Below are positions 8,056 to 15,970 of a stretch of DNA of 41,337 nucleotides, one piece after another (the stretch's first letter is position 1; every line of letters begins with the position of its first letter). Both the position numbers and the translations under genes were made by a program. The DNA lies in assembly GCA_029983555.1 (NCBI GenBank), contig JASBZH010000006.1, forward strand, positions 1-41,337, read 5' to 3'. Origin of the DNA: Peptoniphilus sp. (GTDB lineage: Bacteria; Bacillota; Clostridia; Tissierellales; Peptoniphilaceae). The notes under the pieces are model-generated. The model was not told the origin of the DNA. It ran no database searches and saw nothing but the letters and a program-made list of their open reading frames with translations.

Positions 8056-8072
8056 AACACAAGCCGTGTGTT
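8056..8072. promoter_or_regulatory. Inverted repeat just upstream of the hgdC -35 box
   Basis: AACACA (8056-8061) and TGTGTT (8067-8072) form a perfect 6-5-6 inverted repeat two bases from the -35 hexamer, a usual place for an activator or repressor site. It does not match the Rex or CcpA consensus as I know them. Confidence 0.4.
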
Positions 8073-8179
8073 CTTGAATTTACAAGGGTTTAAGGGGTTT
8101 TAATGATTACTATTCATAAGTTTTTAAACCTTAAACTTTCTTTAAGTAAAAATAGTATATATGTTTTATGTTTATAATA

Positions 8180-8214
8180 AAAAATTGGATAATCTCAAAA
8201 GAGATTATCCAATA
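8180..8214 (-). terminator. Terminator separating the gcd/gct operon from hgdCAB
   Basis: A perfect 12-bp stem, TTGGATAATCTC (8185-8196) and its complement (8201-8212), with an AAAA/TTTT loop and a T tract on the minus strand. It lies 11 bases after the gcdA stop codon. Confidence 0.93.
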
Positions 8215-8225
8215 AATCTTTTTAT

Positions 8226-9995
8226 TTATTTAATATTATTTAGATTATCATAATCTCTAATAATTCTTGGTAAAAGCATTTGGTGAACTGGGCAAATTGA
8301 TTCAGGATCTTGGTAGCAAGATTCAGTGAATGCAATTATATAATTTCTCCAAAGGTCCATGTTTACAATTTCATCAACTAAACCATTTTTAGCACAAGAA
8401 AATGGTTTTGATTTTTCAGCATAGTCTTGGATTAAGTCGTTCATCTTGTCTATTGTAGGTTGAAGATCTTTGCCTGCTTTTTTGTCTTTAGCAAGTCTTC
8501 TAGAGTACATAGCGTTAGCAGCAGTTTCTCCGTGCATTACGTTGATTTCTGTAGCTGCACTTCCTAGTGAGAACGCATTAGTATCATTACCTTGTGGTCC
8601 ACCAAGTACATAGTGAGCTGCAGCTGTACCCTTTCTCATTGTAATTTCCATTTGTGGAAGGTTAGATTTTTGGATAGAGTAAATTAATGATTGACCTAGT
8701 CCTAAAAGTTCTGCTCTTTCAGCGTCGTCGCCTACATCGATACCTGTTGTATCTTGTAACCAGATTATAGGAAGTCTATCTCTTGCACATAGAGTTACGA
8801 ACTCATTCATTTTGATAAGACCTTGTCTATAAAGTTTTCCACCAATTGAAATGTGTTTTGGATCATTATAGTATTCAGGATATCCCATCAAAAGTCCTTG
8901 AACATTAGCAACAACACCTACAGGAAGTCCATTGACTTTTGCAAGTCCTGTTACCATTTCTGGGCCGTAACCTTTTTTGTATTCCATAAATTCTGAGCCG
9001 TCGAATAATCTAGCTATAATTTCGTAGATATCATAAGCCTTTTTAGAATTCATAGGAAGAATTGAATAGATATCTTTTGCTTCAAATAGTGGAAGCTTTG
9101 GATCGTCTATTCTAAAGAAATCTCTATCAAATTTAGGTAGCATTGATAGATATTTTCTAATTCCTTCAAGTACTCCATCTTCTTCTGTATAAACTTCTCT
9201 CATGAAACCAGTTTGAGCAAAGTGTACTCCAACTGATCCTGGAGGAGTTGTTTTTTTAGCATTGGCTGTAGCGTCTGCAATTTGGTTAGCACTTTCCATA
9301 TCGATATATCCCTTAGGGCTCATTCCGCCTAGGATACCAGCACCACCAACAGCCATGTTAGCGTCTTTGTGTGCGATTAGAATTGTTGGAGAAATAGAGT
9401 GATATCCACCACCTGCAGGGTTAGTACCATAAATACCTACGATAACTGGAACTCCACATTGGTTAAGTCTTGAGTTTCTGTAGAATGGAGTACCACCGCC
9501 ACGTCTATTAGGATATACTTTTTCTTGTTCGTCAAGTTTTACTCCTGAACAGTTCAAAATATATACTAGAGGTATTCTCAAACGTTCTGCAGTATCAGAA
9601 GCACGAAGTAAATCATCTGCTTGTCCAGGGATCCATGCACCTGCTAACTTTTTGTTATCACTTGCTACAATGTAAACCCATCTGTCATCGACTTTAGCAA
9701 GACCTTTAATTACAGCTGTTGAGCCGTGTTTGTTGTCTTGTGGATTATAGATTGTGTTTAGTGGACACCAAGTTCCTTCATCTATTAATTCTGCAATTCT
9801 TTGAAGTGCAGTCATTTCACCACGGGCGTTGACTTTTTCGTCAGGTTTTCCTGCAGCTAATGCTTTTTCTGCAGCTTCTCTTATTTCTTCTTCAACTTTT
9901 CTAAGTTCATTAAAATTTTCTTCGTCCTTAGATTTTAAAGGACTTCCAATTGTCTTCATATTTTGCCAATATGAAGCTAGTGAATATTGACCCAT
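8226..9995 (-). CDS. gcdA: Glutaconyl-CoA decarboxylase, alpha subunit (carboxyltransferase)
   Basis: Transfers the carboxyl of glutaconyl-CoA to the biotin of GcdC, giving crotonyl-CoA. It works on the cytoplasmic face of the membrane complex. 589 residues, essentially the length of the Acidaminococcus enzyme (587). It has the two-domain carboxyltransferase/crotonase fold: the N-half contains IVGIYGTNPAGGGYHSIS and GGAGILGGMSPKGY, the C-half WLQDTTGIDVGDDAE and the AAAHYVLGGPQG motif that shapes the biotin/CoA site. The ATG at 9995 has AAGGAGAG upstream. It lies 16 bases after gctB and ends the operon before a strong terminator. The alternative reading, a propionyl- or methylmalonyl-CoA carboxyltransferase, is unlikely given the neighbours. 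Confidence 0.96.
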   Translation of the reverse strand: MGQYSLASYWQNMKTIGSPLKSKDEENFNELRKVEEEIREAAEKALAAGKPDEKVNARGEMTALQRIAELIDEGTWCPLNTIYNPQDNKHGSTAVIKGLAKVDDRWVYIVASDNKKLAGAWIPGQADDLLRASDTAERLRIPLVYILNCSGVKLDEQEKVYPNRRGGGTPFYRNSRLNQCGVPVIVGIYGTNPAGGGYHSISPTILIAHKDANMAVGGAGILGGMSPKGYIDMESANQIADATANAKKTTPPGSVGVHFAQTGFMREVYTEEDGVLEGIRKYLSMLPKFDRDFFRIDDPKLPLFEAKDIYSILPMNSKKAYDIYEIIARLFDGSEFMEYKKGYGPEMVTGLAKVNGLPVGVVANVQGLLMGYPEYYNDPKHISIGGKLYRQGLIKMNEFVTLCARDRLPIIWLQDTTGIDVGDDAERAELLGLGQSLIYSIQKSNLPQMEITMRKGTAAAHYVLGGPQGNDTNAFSLGSAATEINVMHGETAANAMYSRRLAKDKKAGKDLQPTIDKMNDLIQDYAEKSKPFSCAKNGLVDEIVNMDLWRNYIIAFTESCYQDPESICPVHQMLLPRIIRDYDNLNNIK

Positions 9996-10011
9996 AAATC
10001 TCTCCTTAATA

Positions 10012-10806
10012 TTATTCTGTTGGTCTCTTAATAAAGGCTTCGCCTGGATCTATTTCTTCTCTTATTAATTTAATAACATCTTCTTCAGGTTCTTCAAGAA
10101 CTACTGCACGACTAACATCTAGATCGAATCCAGTATTTTCAAGAACATCTTCAGGAGAAGAACTTGGATAGTATCCTGCTAGGTACATTCTCTTAGTGTC
10201 TTCGTCAAATTTCAAAATACCCTTGTCAGTTACAACCATTTGTGGACCTACGTTTCCAGGAAGACCAGCTTTTTCACGTCCGCCAGGACCGTCCATCCAA
10301 CCAGGAGAAGTTACATAGTCGATTTCTTTCATGAATCTTCTCTTTTCGTGTTGCATCATGATAATTGTATTTACATAAGATGCAATTCCGTTTGCTCCAC
10401 CTGATCCAGTAAATCTTGTCTTAGGATTGTTATAATCTCCGATAACAGTTGAGTTAACATTTCCGTATGGGTCGATTTGAGCTCCACCGATAAATGCGAT
10501 CATTCTCTTTTTGTCATGTAACCATTCACATGCTTCAAATCCAATGAATCTTACATTAGGCCATTGAACTGCACAGTGTGCCATAAATCTGTTGTCACCA
10601 ACTGATCTTGGAACTTCTATTGGAGCACAGTCCATAAGTCCTGATTCGACGATTATGTTACAATCTGGTGCATAAACTCTTTTTGCAACAGATGCTCCAA
10701 TTAGAGGAAGGCCTGTACCTACTATTACTACTTGACCATCCTTAATTTGTTTAGCAATTGTAACTGCTTGCATTTCTTTATTTGTATAATTGTCATATCT
10801 AGCCAT
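10012..10806 (-). CDS. gctB: Glutaconate CoA-transferase, subunit B
   Basis: With GctA it moves CoA from acetyl-CoA or glutaconyl-CoA to (R)-2-hydroxyglutarate, activating it for dehydration. 264 residues against 266 in Acidaminococcus. Glu54 in IIVESGLMDC aligns in sequence and numbering with the catalytic glutamate that forms the gamma-glutamyl-CoA thioester. GSGGANGIASYVNT is the glycine-rich CoA-site loop of the class I family. The start ATG overlaps the gctA stop by one base (TAATG), so translation is coupled and the two subunits are made in equal amounts. Confidence 0.97.
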   Translation of the reverse strand: MARYDNYTNKEMQAVTIAKQIKDGQVVIVGTGLPLIGASVAKRVYAPDCNIIVESGLMDCAPIEVPRSVGDNRFMAHCAVQWPNVRFIGFEACEWLHDKKRMIAFIGGAQIDPYGNVNSTVIGDYNNPKTRFTGSGGANGIASYVNTIIMMQHEKRRFMKEIDYVTSPGWMDGPGGREKAGLPGNVGPQMVVTDKGILKFDEDTKRMYLAGYYPSSSPEDVLENTGFDLDVSRAVVLEEPEEDVIKLIREEIDPGEAFIKRPTE

Positions 10807-11777
10807 TATTTATCTTCTCCTTCCTTCTTTAGTACGTCTGTTGCGTATCCAAATCCAGGAACGTTCTTAAGTCCAACTAATCTAGTAGCTCCTAATTTGT
10901 TTAGATATTCTTCGTGATCTTTTACATTGTAAACCCATTCATCTAAGAAATCATCAAAATCTTCTTTTTTCTTTGATACAACATTGTACATTTTGAAGAA
11001 GTCTGCATCATAGTCATAGTAATCGTAGCATTGTGATGGGTGAGCACCAAATGGTACATGAACTACAGCGTCAACGCAGAATCCTGGAACTGAATTAAGA
11101 GTAGGATCACGTCTAATTTCTTCATTGCTTACAAGTTCTTCGCAAGTAACAATTACTTTTTTTGCTGCAACTGCAATGTCAACATCGTGGAATTCATCGC
11201 CGATTATTCTGCAAGTTCCATCTGGAGAAGCAACTTGTACGTGAATAATTGCAGTGTCAATTTTAGGTACTGGAACTGCAACAACAAGTTTGTCATCATT
11301 AAAAGGATTGTCTACATAAACAAATTTGTCATTAGGTAATTTGTCTATTTTTTCTCTTTCTTCTTTAGAAATACCCCATTTGTCAACAAGGTCTGTACCC
11401 ATCATTAGTTTTACTGGTAGGTATGGAAGTCCAAGAGATGCTGCGTGAAGTCTTAGCATTTCTACGTCTTGAGAGTAGTCTTCCATTAGAAGTTCTCCAT
11501 TTTCAATTGCTGCTCTAAATCTTCTTGATACATTTGTGTATCCAGAGTTAGCAGTATAGCAATTTATGTATGCTTTTACTCTGCCAGCTCCAATTAGCAT
11601 ATCCCAGTCTCCACCTGCTGGACCTGCTTCTGCTATAAAATCTTTTTGTCCTTGACGCAAAATTTCATTAACTGCTGCGTAAGGTTTTCTATTAGTTGTA
11701 AATCCTCCAAAAGATATTACGTCGCCATCTTCAACATATTTTGCTATGGCGTCTTTAAGTTCCATTACTTTACTCAA
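10806..11777 (-). CDS. gctA: Glutaconate CoA-transferase, subunit A
   Basis: Large subunit of the class I CoA-transferase, paired with GctB. 323 residues, against 320 in the Acidaminococcus enzyme. The opening (MSKVMELKDAIAKYV) and the GGFTTNRKPYAAVNEILRQG segment (residues 20-39) are strongly conserved in that family. The start is TTG at 11777, chosen because AAGGAGG lies seven bases upstream. A later in-frame ATG at codon 5 has a worse distance. A 22-base hairpin without T run lies between it and the upstream gcdB. The gene is part of the six-gene transcript that begins near 13.87 kb. Confidence 0.96.
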   Translation of the reverse strand: MSKVMELKDAIAKYVEDGDVISFGGFTTNRKPYAAVNEILRQGQKDFIAEAGPAGGDWDMLIGAGRVKAYINCYTANSGYTNVSRRFRAAIENGELLMEDYSQDVEMLRLHAASLGLPYLPVKLMMGTDLVDKWGISKEEREKIDKLPNDKFVYVDNPFNDDKLVVAVPVPKIDTAIIHVQVASPDGTCRIIGDEFHDVDIAVAAKKVIVTCEELVSNEEIRRDPTLNSVPGFCVDAVVHVPFGAHPSQCYDYYDYDADFFKMYNVVSKKKEDFDDFLDEWVYNVKDHEEYLNKLGATRLVGLKNVPGFGYATDVLKKEGEDK

Positions 11778-11822
11778 GTTAAAACCTCCTTAATAACATT
11801 AGATAACTTGATATCATTAACA

Positions 11823-11844
11823 TTCCGCCCCACAAGGAGCGGAA
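11823..11844 (-). promoter_or_regulatory. Intercistronic hairpin between gcdB and gctA
   Basis: TTCCGCTCC, loop TTGT, GGGGCGGAA on the minus strand gives a nine-pair stem beginning five bases after the gcdB stop codon. No T run follows, so it is not a typical terminator. It may act as a processing or stability element that lets the soluble enzymes (gctAB, gcdA) reach a different level from the membrane subunits. Confidence 0.6.
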
Positions 11845-11849
11845 GCATT

Positions 11850-12983
11850 CTAGCCGAATAAAATTAAGAATACACCAGCTGCTACAGCTGATCCAATTAC
11901 TCCCGCTACATTTGGTCCCATTGCATGCATCAATAAGAAGTTTGTAGGATTGTATTTTCTACCTTCCACTTGTGATACACGTGCTGCCATAGGTACGGCA
12001 GAAACTCCTGCTGAACCAATAAGCGGATTTATCTTTCCACCTGTAACTGCGTATAAAATCTTTCCAAATAAAACTCCTGCAGTAGTTGCAATTGCAAATG
12101 CTATAAGTCCTAATATAATAATTTTAATAGTACTCATTGCAAGGAATGTCTGTCCATCTGCAGTAGCTCCAACTGTAACACCAAGCATGATAGTTACAAT
12201 ATTCATAAGAGCATTTTGAGCTGTATCTGATAATCTATTTACTACTCCACTTTCTTTAAATAGGTTACCAAGCATTAGCATACCAAGAAGTGGTGCAACG
12301 TCTGGTAGAAGTAGTGCTGTGAATAGAACTACTACTATAGGGAATATGATTTTTTCAAGCTTAGAAACTTTTCTAAGTGAAGTCATTACAGTAGTTCTTT
12401 CTTTTTTTGTAGTTAAAGCCTTCATAATAGGCGGTTGTATCATCGGAATGAGCGCCATGTACGAATAAGCTGCAACTGCAATTGGTGCCAATAGTTCAGG
12501 TGCCAATTGAGATGTTGTAAATATTGCTGTTGGTCCGTCAGCTCCACCGATAATACCTATTGCAGCGGCTTGTCTACCTGTAAAGCCTAGTGCAATTGCT
12601 ACGGTAAATGCAAAATAAATACCGATTTGAGCAGCTGAACCTAAAATTAGTGAAATTGGATTTGCAATAAGTGGTCCAAAGTCAGTCATAGTTCCAACTC
12701 CCATGAAAATTAGACATGGGAACAAGTTTGATTTAACTCCATTATACATTATGGCCAATACACCTGATGATTGCCATGGGTCTGCGACATCCATTAAACC
12801 TGTCATTGGAAGGTTTCTAAGAAGCATACCAAAAGCAATTGGTAAAAGAAGTAGTGGCTCATATTCTTTTTTAATTGCAAGGTATATTAGTATAAAGGAT
12901 ATTATAAACATTACGCAGTTTTGCCACTGTAAATTCGCAAAACCTGACTCGCCTAGTATGCCCTGTAATGTTTCTATTAACAT
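11850..12983 (-). CDS. gcdB: Glutaconyl-CoA decarboxylase, beta subunit (sodium pump)
   Basis: Integral membrane subunit that decarboxylates carboxybiotin and exports Na+. 377 residues with about ten hydrophobic segments. IGGADGPTAIFTTSQLAPE near residues 145-163 contains the conserved Asp149, equivalent to the Na+-binding aspartate of oxaloacetate decarboxylase beta. The segment GSAGVSAVPMAARVSQ near residues 322-337 is the second conserved ion-path motif with its serine. AGGAGGAG lies a few bases before the ATG at 12983. It follows gcdC by 23 bases. The pumped sodium gradient can drive GltS, encoded at 31.3 kb. Confidence 0.96.
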   Translation of the reverse strand: MLIETLQGILGESGFANLQWQNCVMFIISFILIYLAIKKEYEPLLLLPIAFGMLLRNLPMTGLMDVADPWQSSGVLAIMYNGVKSNLFPCLIFMGVGTMTDFGPLIANPISLILGSAAQIGIYFAFTVAIALGFTGRQAAAIGIIGGADGPTAIFTTSQLAPELLAPIAVAAYSYMALIPMIQPPIMKALTTKKERTTVMTSLRKVSKLEKIIFPIVVVLFTALLLPDVAPLLGMLMLGNLFKESGVVNRLSDTAQNALMNIVTIMLGVTVGATADGQTFLAMSTIKIIILGLIAFAIATTAGVLFGKILYAVTGGKINPLIGSAGVSAVPMAARVSQVEGRKYNPTNFLLMHAMGPNVAGVIGSAVAAGVFLILFG

Positions 12984-13006
12984 ATCTTCTCCTCCTAAAT
13001 TCTAAA

Positions 13007-13429
13007 TTAACCTATAGTTGCAAGAACTGCATCTGTATCTACTGTTTCACCAGCTTTTACATTGAATTTAATTGTTCCAGAACTTGTTGCAGAAATTTCA
13101 TTTTCCATCTTCATAGCTTCAAGAACTAAAACAGTGTCTCCTGCATTAACTTGTGCTCCATCAGCAACAGAAAGTTTAAGTACTTTTCCTGGCATTGGTG
13201 CAACTATGTCTCCTGCTCCTGCAGCTGGTGCTGGTGCTGCTTCTTGTTTTGCAGCTGGTGCTGGTTGTGCTGGAGCTTGTGGTGCTGGTTGTGGTTTTGC
13301 AGCTGGTGCTGCTTGATTTACTGGTGCAGCTGGTGTTAAATTACCCGGTTGAAGAGATGACAATCCACCGTCAATTTTTTCTACTTCAACTTCAAAATTC
13401 TTTCCATCTACTTTTACTTGATATTTCAT
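13007..13429 (-). CDS. gcdC: Glutaconyl-CoA decarboxylase, gamma subunit (biotin carrier)
   Basis: Carries carboxybiotin between GcdA and GcdB. 140 residues: a short N-terminal domain (1-28), an Ala/Pro/Gln/Lys-rich flexible linker (about 30-72) and a C-terminal biotinyl domain (73-140). The biotinylation motif EAMKMEN places biotin on Lys107. The ATG at 13429 is preferred over a TTG 18 bases upstream because AAAGGAG lies before the ATG. The low-complexity linker DNA is GC-richer than its surroundings and creates long spurious reading frames on the opposite strand. The linker lets the biotin swing between the cytoplasmic and membrane active sites. Confidence 0.95.
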   Translation of the reverse strand: MKYQVKVDGKNFEVEVEKIDGGLSSLQPGNLTPAAPVNQAAPAAKPQPAPQAPAQPAPAAKQEAAPAPAAGAGDIVAPMPGKVLKLSVADGAQVNAGDTVLVLEAMKMENEISATSSGTIKFNVKAGETVDTDAVLATIG

Positions 13430-13481
13430 TAATTTCTCCTTTTCCAAATAAATAATAAATAATAGATTTTTTAATCACAAA

Positions 13482-13814
13482 CTATTTAATTTCTGTGATA
13501 CTTACGATTTTAAAACCGTCGATTTTAGATCTTCTTTCCATACTAATAGCACCAATTATTGCAGCTAATAATTCAGGGCTTATTTCTCCTGTAGTATTAG
13601 TTTGTGCTTTTGGTGCTGGACTACTCTTTGATACTGGACTAGCAACATTACTCTTTGCTTTATTATCATCAGTATCCTTACCTTTAATAGATCCTACAAT
13701 GGCTGTAATTATTTTTATTGCTATTAAAAGAGCAATAAGTGCCAAAAAAACAACTACGATTCCCGTTAGAGATACACCTAAGGCTTGACTTATAGTGAGA
13801 TTATCTCCAATCAT
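13482..13814 (-). CDS. gcdD: Glutaconyl-CoA decarboxylase, delta subunit (OadG family)
   Basis: Small membrane subunit that assembles the decarboxylase complex. 110 residues: one transmembrane helix at about 12-40 (VSLTGIVVVFLALIALLIAI), a charged/low-complexity linker, and a C-terminal segment SPELLAAIIGAISMERRSKI typical of OadG/GcdD proteins. It is first in its operon. GGAGGT lies upstream of the ATG at 13814. The gap to gcdC is 52 bases and has no terminator. It could be called a sodium-pump gamma/delta chain by generic pipelines. Confidence 0.9.
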   Translation of the reverse strand: MIGDNLTISQALGVSLTGIVVVFLALIALLIAIKIITAIVGSIKGKDTDDNKAKSNVASPVSKSSPAPKAQTNTTGEISPELLAAIIGAISMERRSKIDGFKIVSITEIK

Positions 13815-13845
13815 TAAAACACCTCCAAATGCAGTTTTCGTATAA

Positions 13846-13859
13846 TGGAATCCATTCCA
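13846..13859. promoter_or_regulatory. Inverted repeat in the gcd operon leader
   Basis: TGGAAT (13846-13851), CC, ATTCCA (13854-13859), a 6-2-6 perfect repeat just downstream of the predicted transcription start. It could be a repressor site. The two-base centre makes an RNA hairpin less likely. Confidence 0.4.
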
Positions 13860-13871
13860 ATCTTCAAAAAC

Positions 13872-13900
13872 ATTATAACAAAGACTTTCCCTCTATTCAA
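13872..13900 (-). promoter_or_regulatory. Promoter of the gcdDCB-gctAB-gcdA operon
   Basis: Minus strand TTGAAT (13895-13900), 17 bases, TATAAT (13872-13877). The predicted start near 13865 leaves a leader of about 50 bases. Confidence 0.85.
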
Positions 13901-13903
13901 TGG

Positions 13904-13970
13904 ATAGCGTATTATGTATTTTTAAAATAAGAATTTTTCCCTACATGGATTATTATACATGAAACGCTAT
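13904..13970. promoter_or_regulatory. Pair of inverted 16-bp elements upstream of the gcd promoter
   Basis: 13904-13919 and the reverse complement of 13955-13970 agree at 14 of 16 bases (ATAGCGT-x-T-x-ATGTAT). The proximal arm begins four bases upstream of the -35 box. Two matching sites 51 bases apart in opposite orientation fit a regulator binding twice, or a large cruciform or hairpin. The motif is not one I can name. Confidence 0.45.
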
Positions 13971-14404
13971 TAATTTTAAAGTTTAATAAAGGCGGTCTAG
14001 CTGATGCAAATTGCGTTTTTAATGTTTTTTTAGTTTTAAAATTACACTTGTTAAAAAAAATTTACATATTTTTAAAATAAAATCATAATTAAGAAATTTT
14101 AAAGAAAATTTTTGACTAAATGAAAAAGATTTCTGTGAGTTTATAATAAAATGTAAATCTATAAAATCAATTATAATTCCCACAGTTGCCCATTTTTATG
14201 ATATGTAATCCGTCAAAAATTTAAGGTTTACGTAGTTTGAGATTGTTTTCCAAAATATATCTGAATTTAACTTTTAGAAACTTCTTTTGCTCATAAAATT
14301 TACAAATTTTAATCTAACCAATCAATTTAAATAGTATTGGTGTACTTTAATCATACTTTTAATATCTATAACTTATATTAAATAAACATCAATTATAAAT
14401 TTAT
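13971..14404. other. Long AT-rich intergenic region with one imperfect hairpin
   Basis: More than 400 bases without a supported ORF. The only structure I can point to is an imperfect inverted repeat, 14133-14147 against 14170-14185 (13 of about 16 pairs, beginning CTGTGAG and ending CCCACAG), with a 22-base loop. I recognise no riboswitch or known small RNA. An unannotated small RNA is possible but unsupported. Confidence 0.4.
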
Positions 14405-14437
14405 AAAAATAAAACTCTCAACTAAGTTTTGAGAGTC
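14405..14437 (-). terminator. Terminator downstream of tsaD
   Basis: Minus strand ACTCTCAA, loop of seven, TTGAGAGT, then TTTATTTTTA. It lies about 95 bases after the tsaD stop. A second weaker hairpin (14487-14527, AACATA..TATGTT with a bulge) sits between the stop and this terminator. Confidence 0.85.
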
Positions 14438-14532
14438 TTAAGATATTATATTAAATTTTAATATGAACTGATTTAAATTATTTATAAACATAATAAGATA
14501 AATTCGAACTGCAAACTATCTTATGTTAATTT

Positions 14533-15531
14533 TTAATCGAGTCCCAAATTTGGATTTGCAAAGTTTTCTTTGTCTACTTTGCCTGCCTTATACAAATAAT
14601 AGCCAGCTGATCCAATCATTGCAGCGTTGTCTGTGCAAAGTTTAAGCTCTGGATAAAATATTTTTTTATCTTCATCCTTTGCTCTTTCGTTAAAAGCTTC
14701 TCTTATTCTTGAATTTGCAGACACACCACCACTTAGGACAATTTTATCTATATTCTTTTCATTTGCAAGCCTAAAAGTCTTTTCAATAAGCACATCTACA
14801 ACTGCCTCTTCAAAAGATTTGCAGACATCTTCTTTTACAATTTCTTCGCCCTTTTGTCTCTTCGAATTTAGATAATTTAAAACTGCAGTTTTAAGACCAC
14901 TAAAGGAAAAATCGTAGTTATTTTCCTTAATCATAACTCTTGGAAATTCTATTGTATCTTTTCCCTCTTTTGCGAGGCGATCTATTATAGGTCCGCCAGG
15001 ATATTCAAGCCCCAAGCTCCTTGCAACTTTGTCAAAGGCCTCTCCAACTGCGTCGTCTTGAGTTCTTCCATGAAGTGTAAAATCTACATAGTCATTTACT
15101 TCTATTAAATAAGTGTGGCCTCCTGATATTATAAGTCCAATAAATGGCGGCTCTAAATCTTTAAAGGAAATATAATTTGCACACACGTGTCCAACTATGT
15201 GATTTACTCCAACAAAAGGCTTATTCATTGACATGGCAATTGTCTTACCCGCACTAAGTCCAACGAGCAGCGCTCCAATAAGTCCAGGTCCCTTAGTCGC
15301 TGCTACTAAATCTATTTCGCTAAGATCAACTCCCGCTTCATCAATTGCCTCTTTAAGCACTACATTTATCGCTTCGACATGCTGGCGAGATGCCACCTCC
15401 GGCACAACTCCACCAAACTTTTTATGAGTATTTATTTGAGTTGCAATTACATTTGATAAAACTTCTCTTCCATCTTCCAAAACTGCAACTGAAGTTTCAT
15501 CGCAAGATGATTCTATTGCTAAAACTTTCAT
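14533..15531 (-). CDS. tsaD: tRNA N6-threonylcarbamoyladenosine transferase TsaD
   Basis: Transfers the threonylcarbamoyl group from TC-AMP to A37 of ANN-decoding tRNAs, in a complex with TsaB and TsaE. 332 residues. It has the ASKHA fold with ESSCDETSVAV at residues 7-17, the metal-binding NHIVGHV motif near 110-116, GGHTYLIE, FSFSGLKTAV and SGGVSANSRIREA. The ATG at 15531 lies four bases after the rimI stop and its ribosome site (GGAGGG) is inside the end of rimI. It is last gene of the operon. All partner genes lie immediately upstream except tsaC, which is not in the window. Confidence 0.97.
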   Translation of the reverse strand: MKVLAIESSCDETSVAVLEDGREVLSNVIATQINTHKKFGGVVPEVASRQHVEAINVVLKEAIDEAGVDLSEIDLVAATKGPGLIGALLVGLSAGKTIAMSMNKPFVGVNHIVGHVCANYISFKDLEPPFIGLIISGGHTYLIEVNDYVDFTLHGRTQDDAVGEAFDKVARSLGLEYPGGPIIDRLAKEGKDTIEFPRVMIKENNYDFSFSGLKTAVLNYLNSKRQKGEEIVKEDVCKSFEEAVVDVLIEKTFRLANEKNIDKIVLSGGVSANSRIREAFNERAKDEDKKIFYPELKLCTDNAAMIGSAGYYLYKAGKVDKENFANPNLGLD

Positions 15532-15535
15532 CTAT

Positions 15536-15970
15536 TCACTCCCTCCACATTATAAAGGCGTCCTCATCTATACCATAGTAGTTTTTTCTTCTACCAAAAT
15601 TTATAAATCCATATTTTTTGTAAAGCGAAATTGCAACTTCATTGTGCACATTCACTTCAAGTGTCACTTTAAGATTATTTTCATCAGCGAATTCAGTTAT
15701 TTTTTTCATTAAAATATCGCCAAATCCTTCGCCTCGAAAATTTTTATCAACTGCCACATTGGCTATGTGAATTTCATCAAAAATTATCATAAATCCAATG
15801 TAGGCAACTAATTGTCCGTCTTTTTCTACCACAAATACTTTTGAAAGCTCATCTTCAACTATCTCGTAGTAGAGAGACGGTTTTGACCACGGATTTTTAA
15901 AAGTCGCTTTTTCTATTTCAAAAATTGAATTAATATCATTCTCATTAGCTTCTCTTGTGCTTATCTTCAT
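15536..15970 (-). CDS. rimI: Ribosomal-protein-alanine N-acetyltransferase-like (GNAT)
   Basis: 144-residue GNAT-fold acetyltransferase. The acetyl-CoA loop is VDKNFRGEGFGDILM around residues 73-87, preceded by the IHIANVAV strand. The C-terminus has SLYKKYGFINFGRRKNYYG, typical of RimI, which acetylates the N-terminus of ribosomal protein S18. The start overlaps the end of tsaB by 26 bases. The tsaB-rimI-tsaD arrangement is widespread in Firmicutes and supports the RimI call. Substrate identity is inferred from the family and position. Confidence 0.9.
   Translation of the reverse strand: MKISTREANENDINSIFEIEKATFKNPWSKPSLYYEIVEDELSKVFVVEKDGQLVAYIGFMIIFDEIHIANVAVDKNFRGEGFGDILMKKITEFADENNLKVTLEVNVHNEVAISLYKKYGFINFGRRKNYYGIDEDAFIMWRE

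Noticed and set aside
8041..8080. Possible Rex (redox) site at the hgdC promoter
   Set aside because: TTGTG and ACAAA half sites are present but their spacing is three bases too short for the Rex consensus I know.
13062..13455. Several open frames on the plus strand opposite gcdC, rich in Cys/Trp or Leu/Val
   Set aside because: They mirror the Ala/Pro-rich linker codons of gcdC. They have no ribosome sites and their composition is low-complexity.
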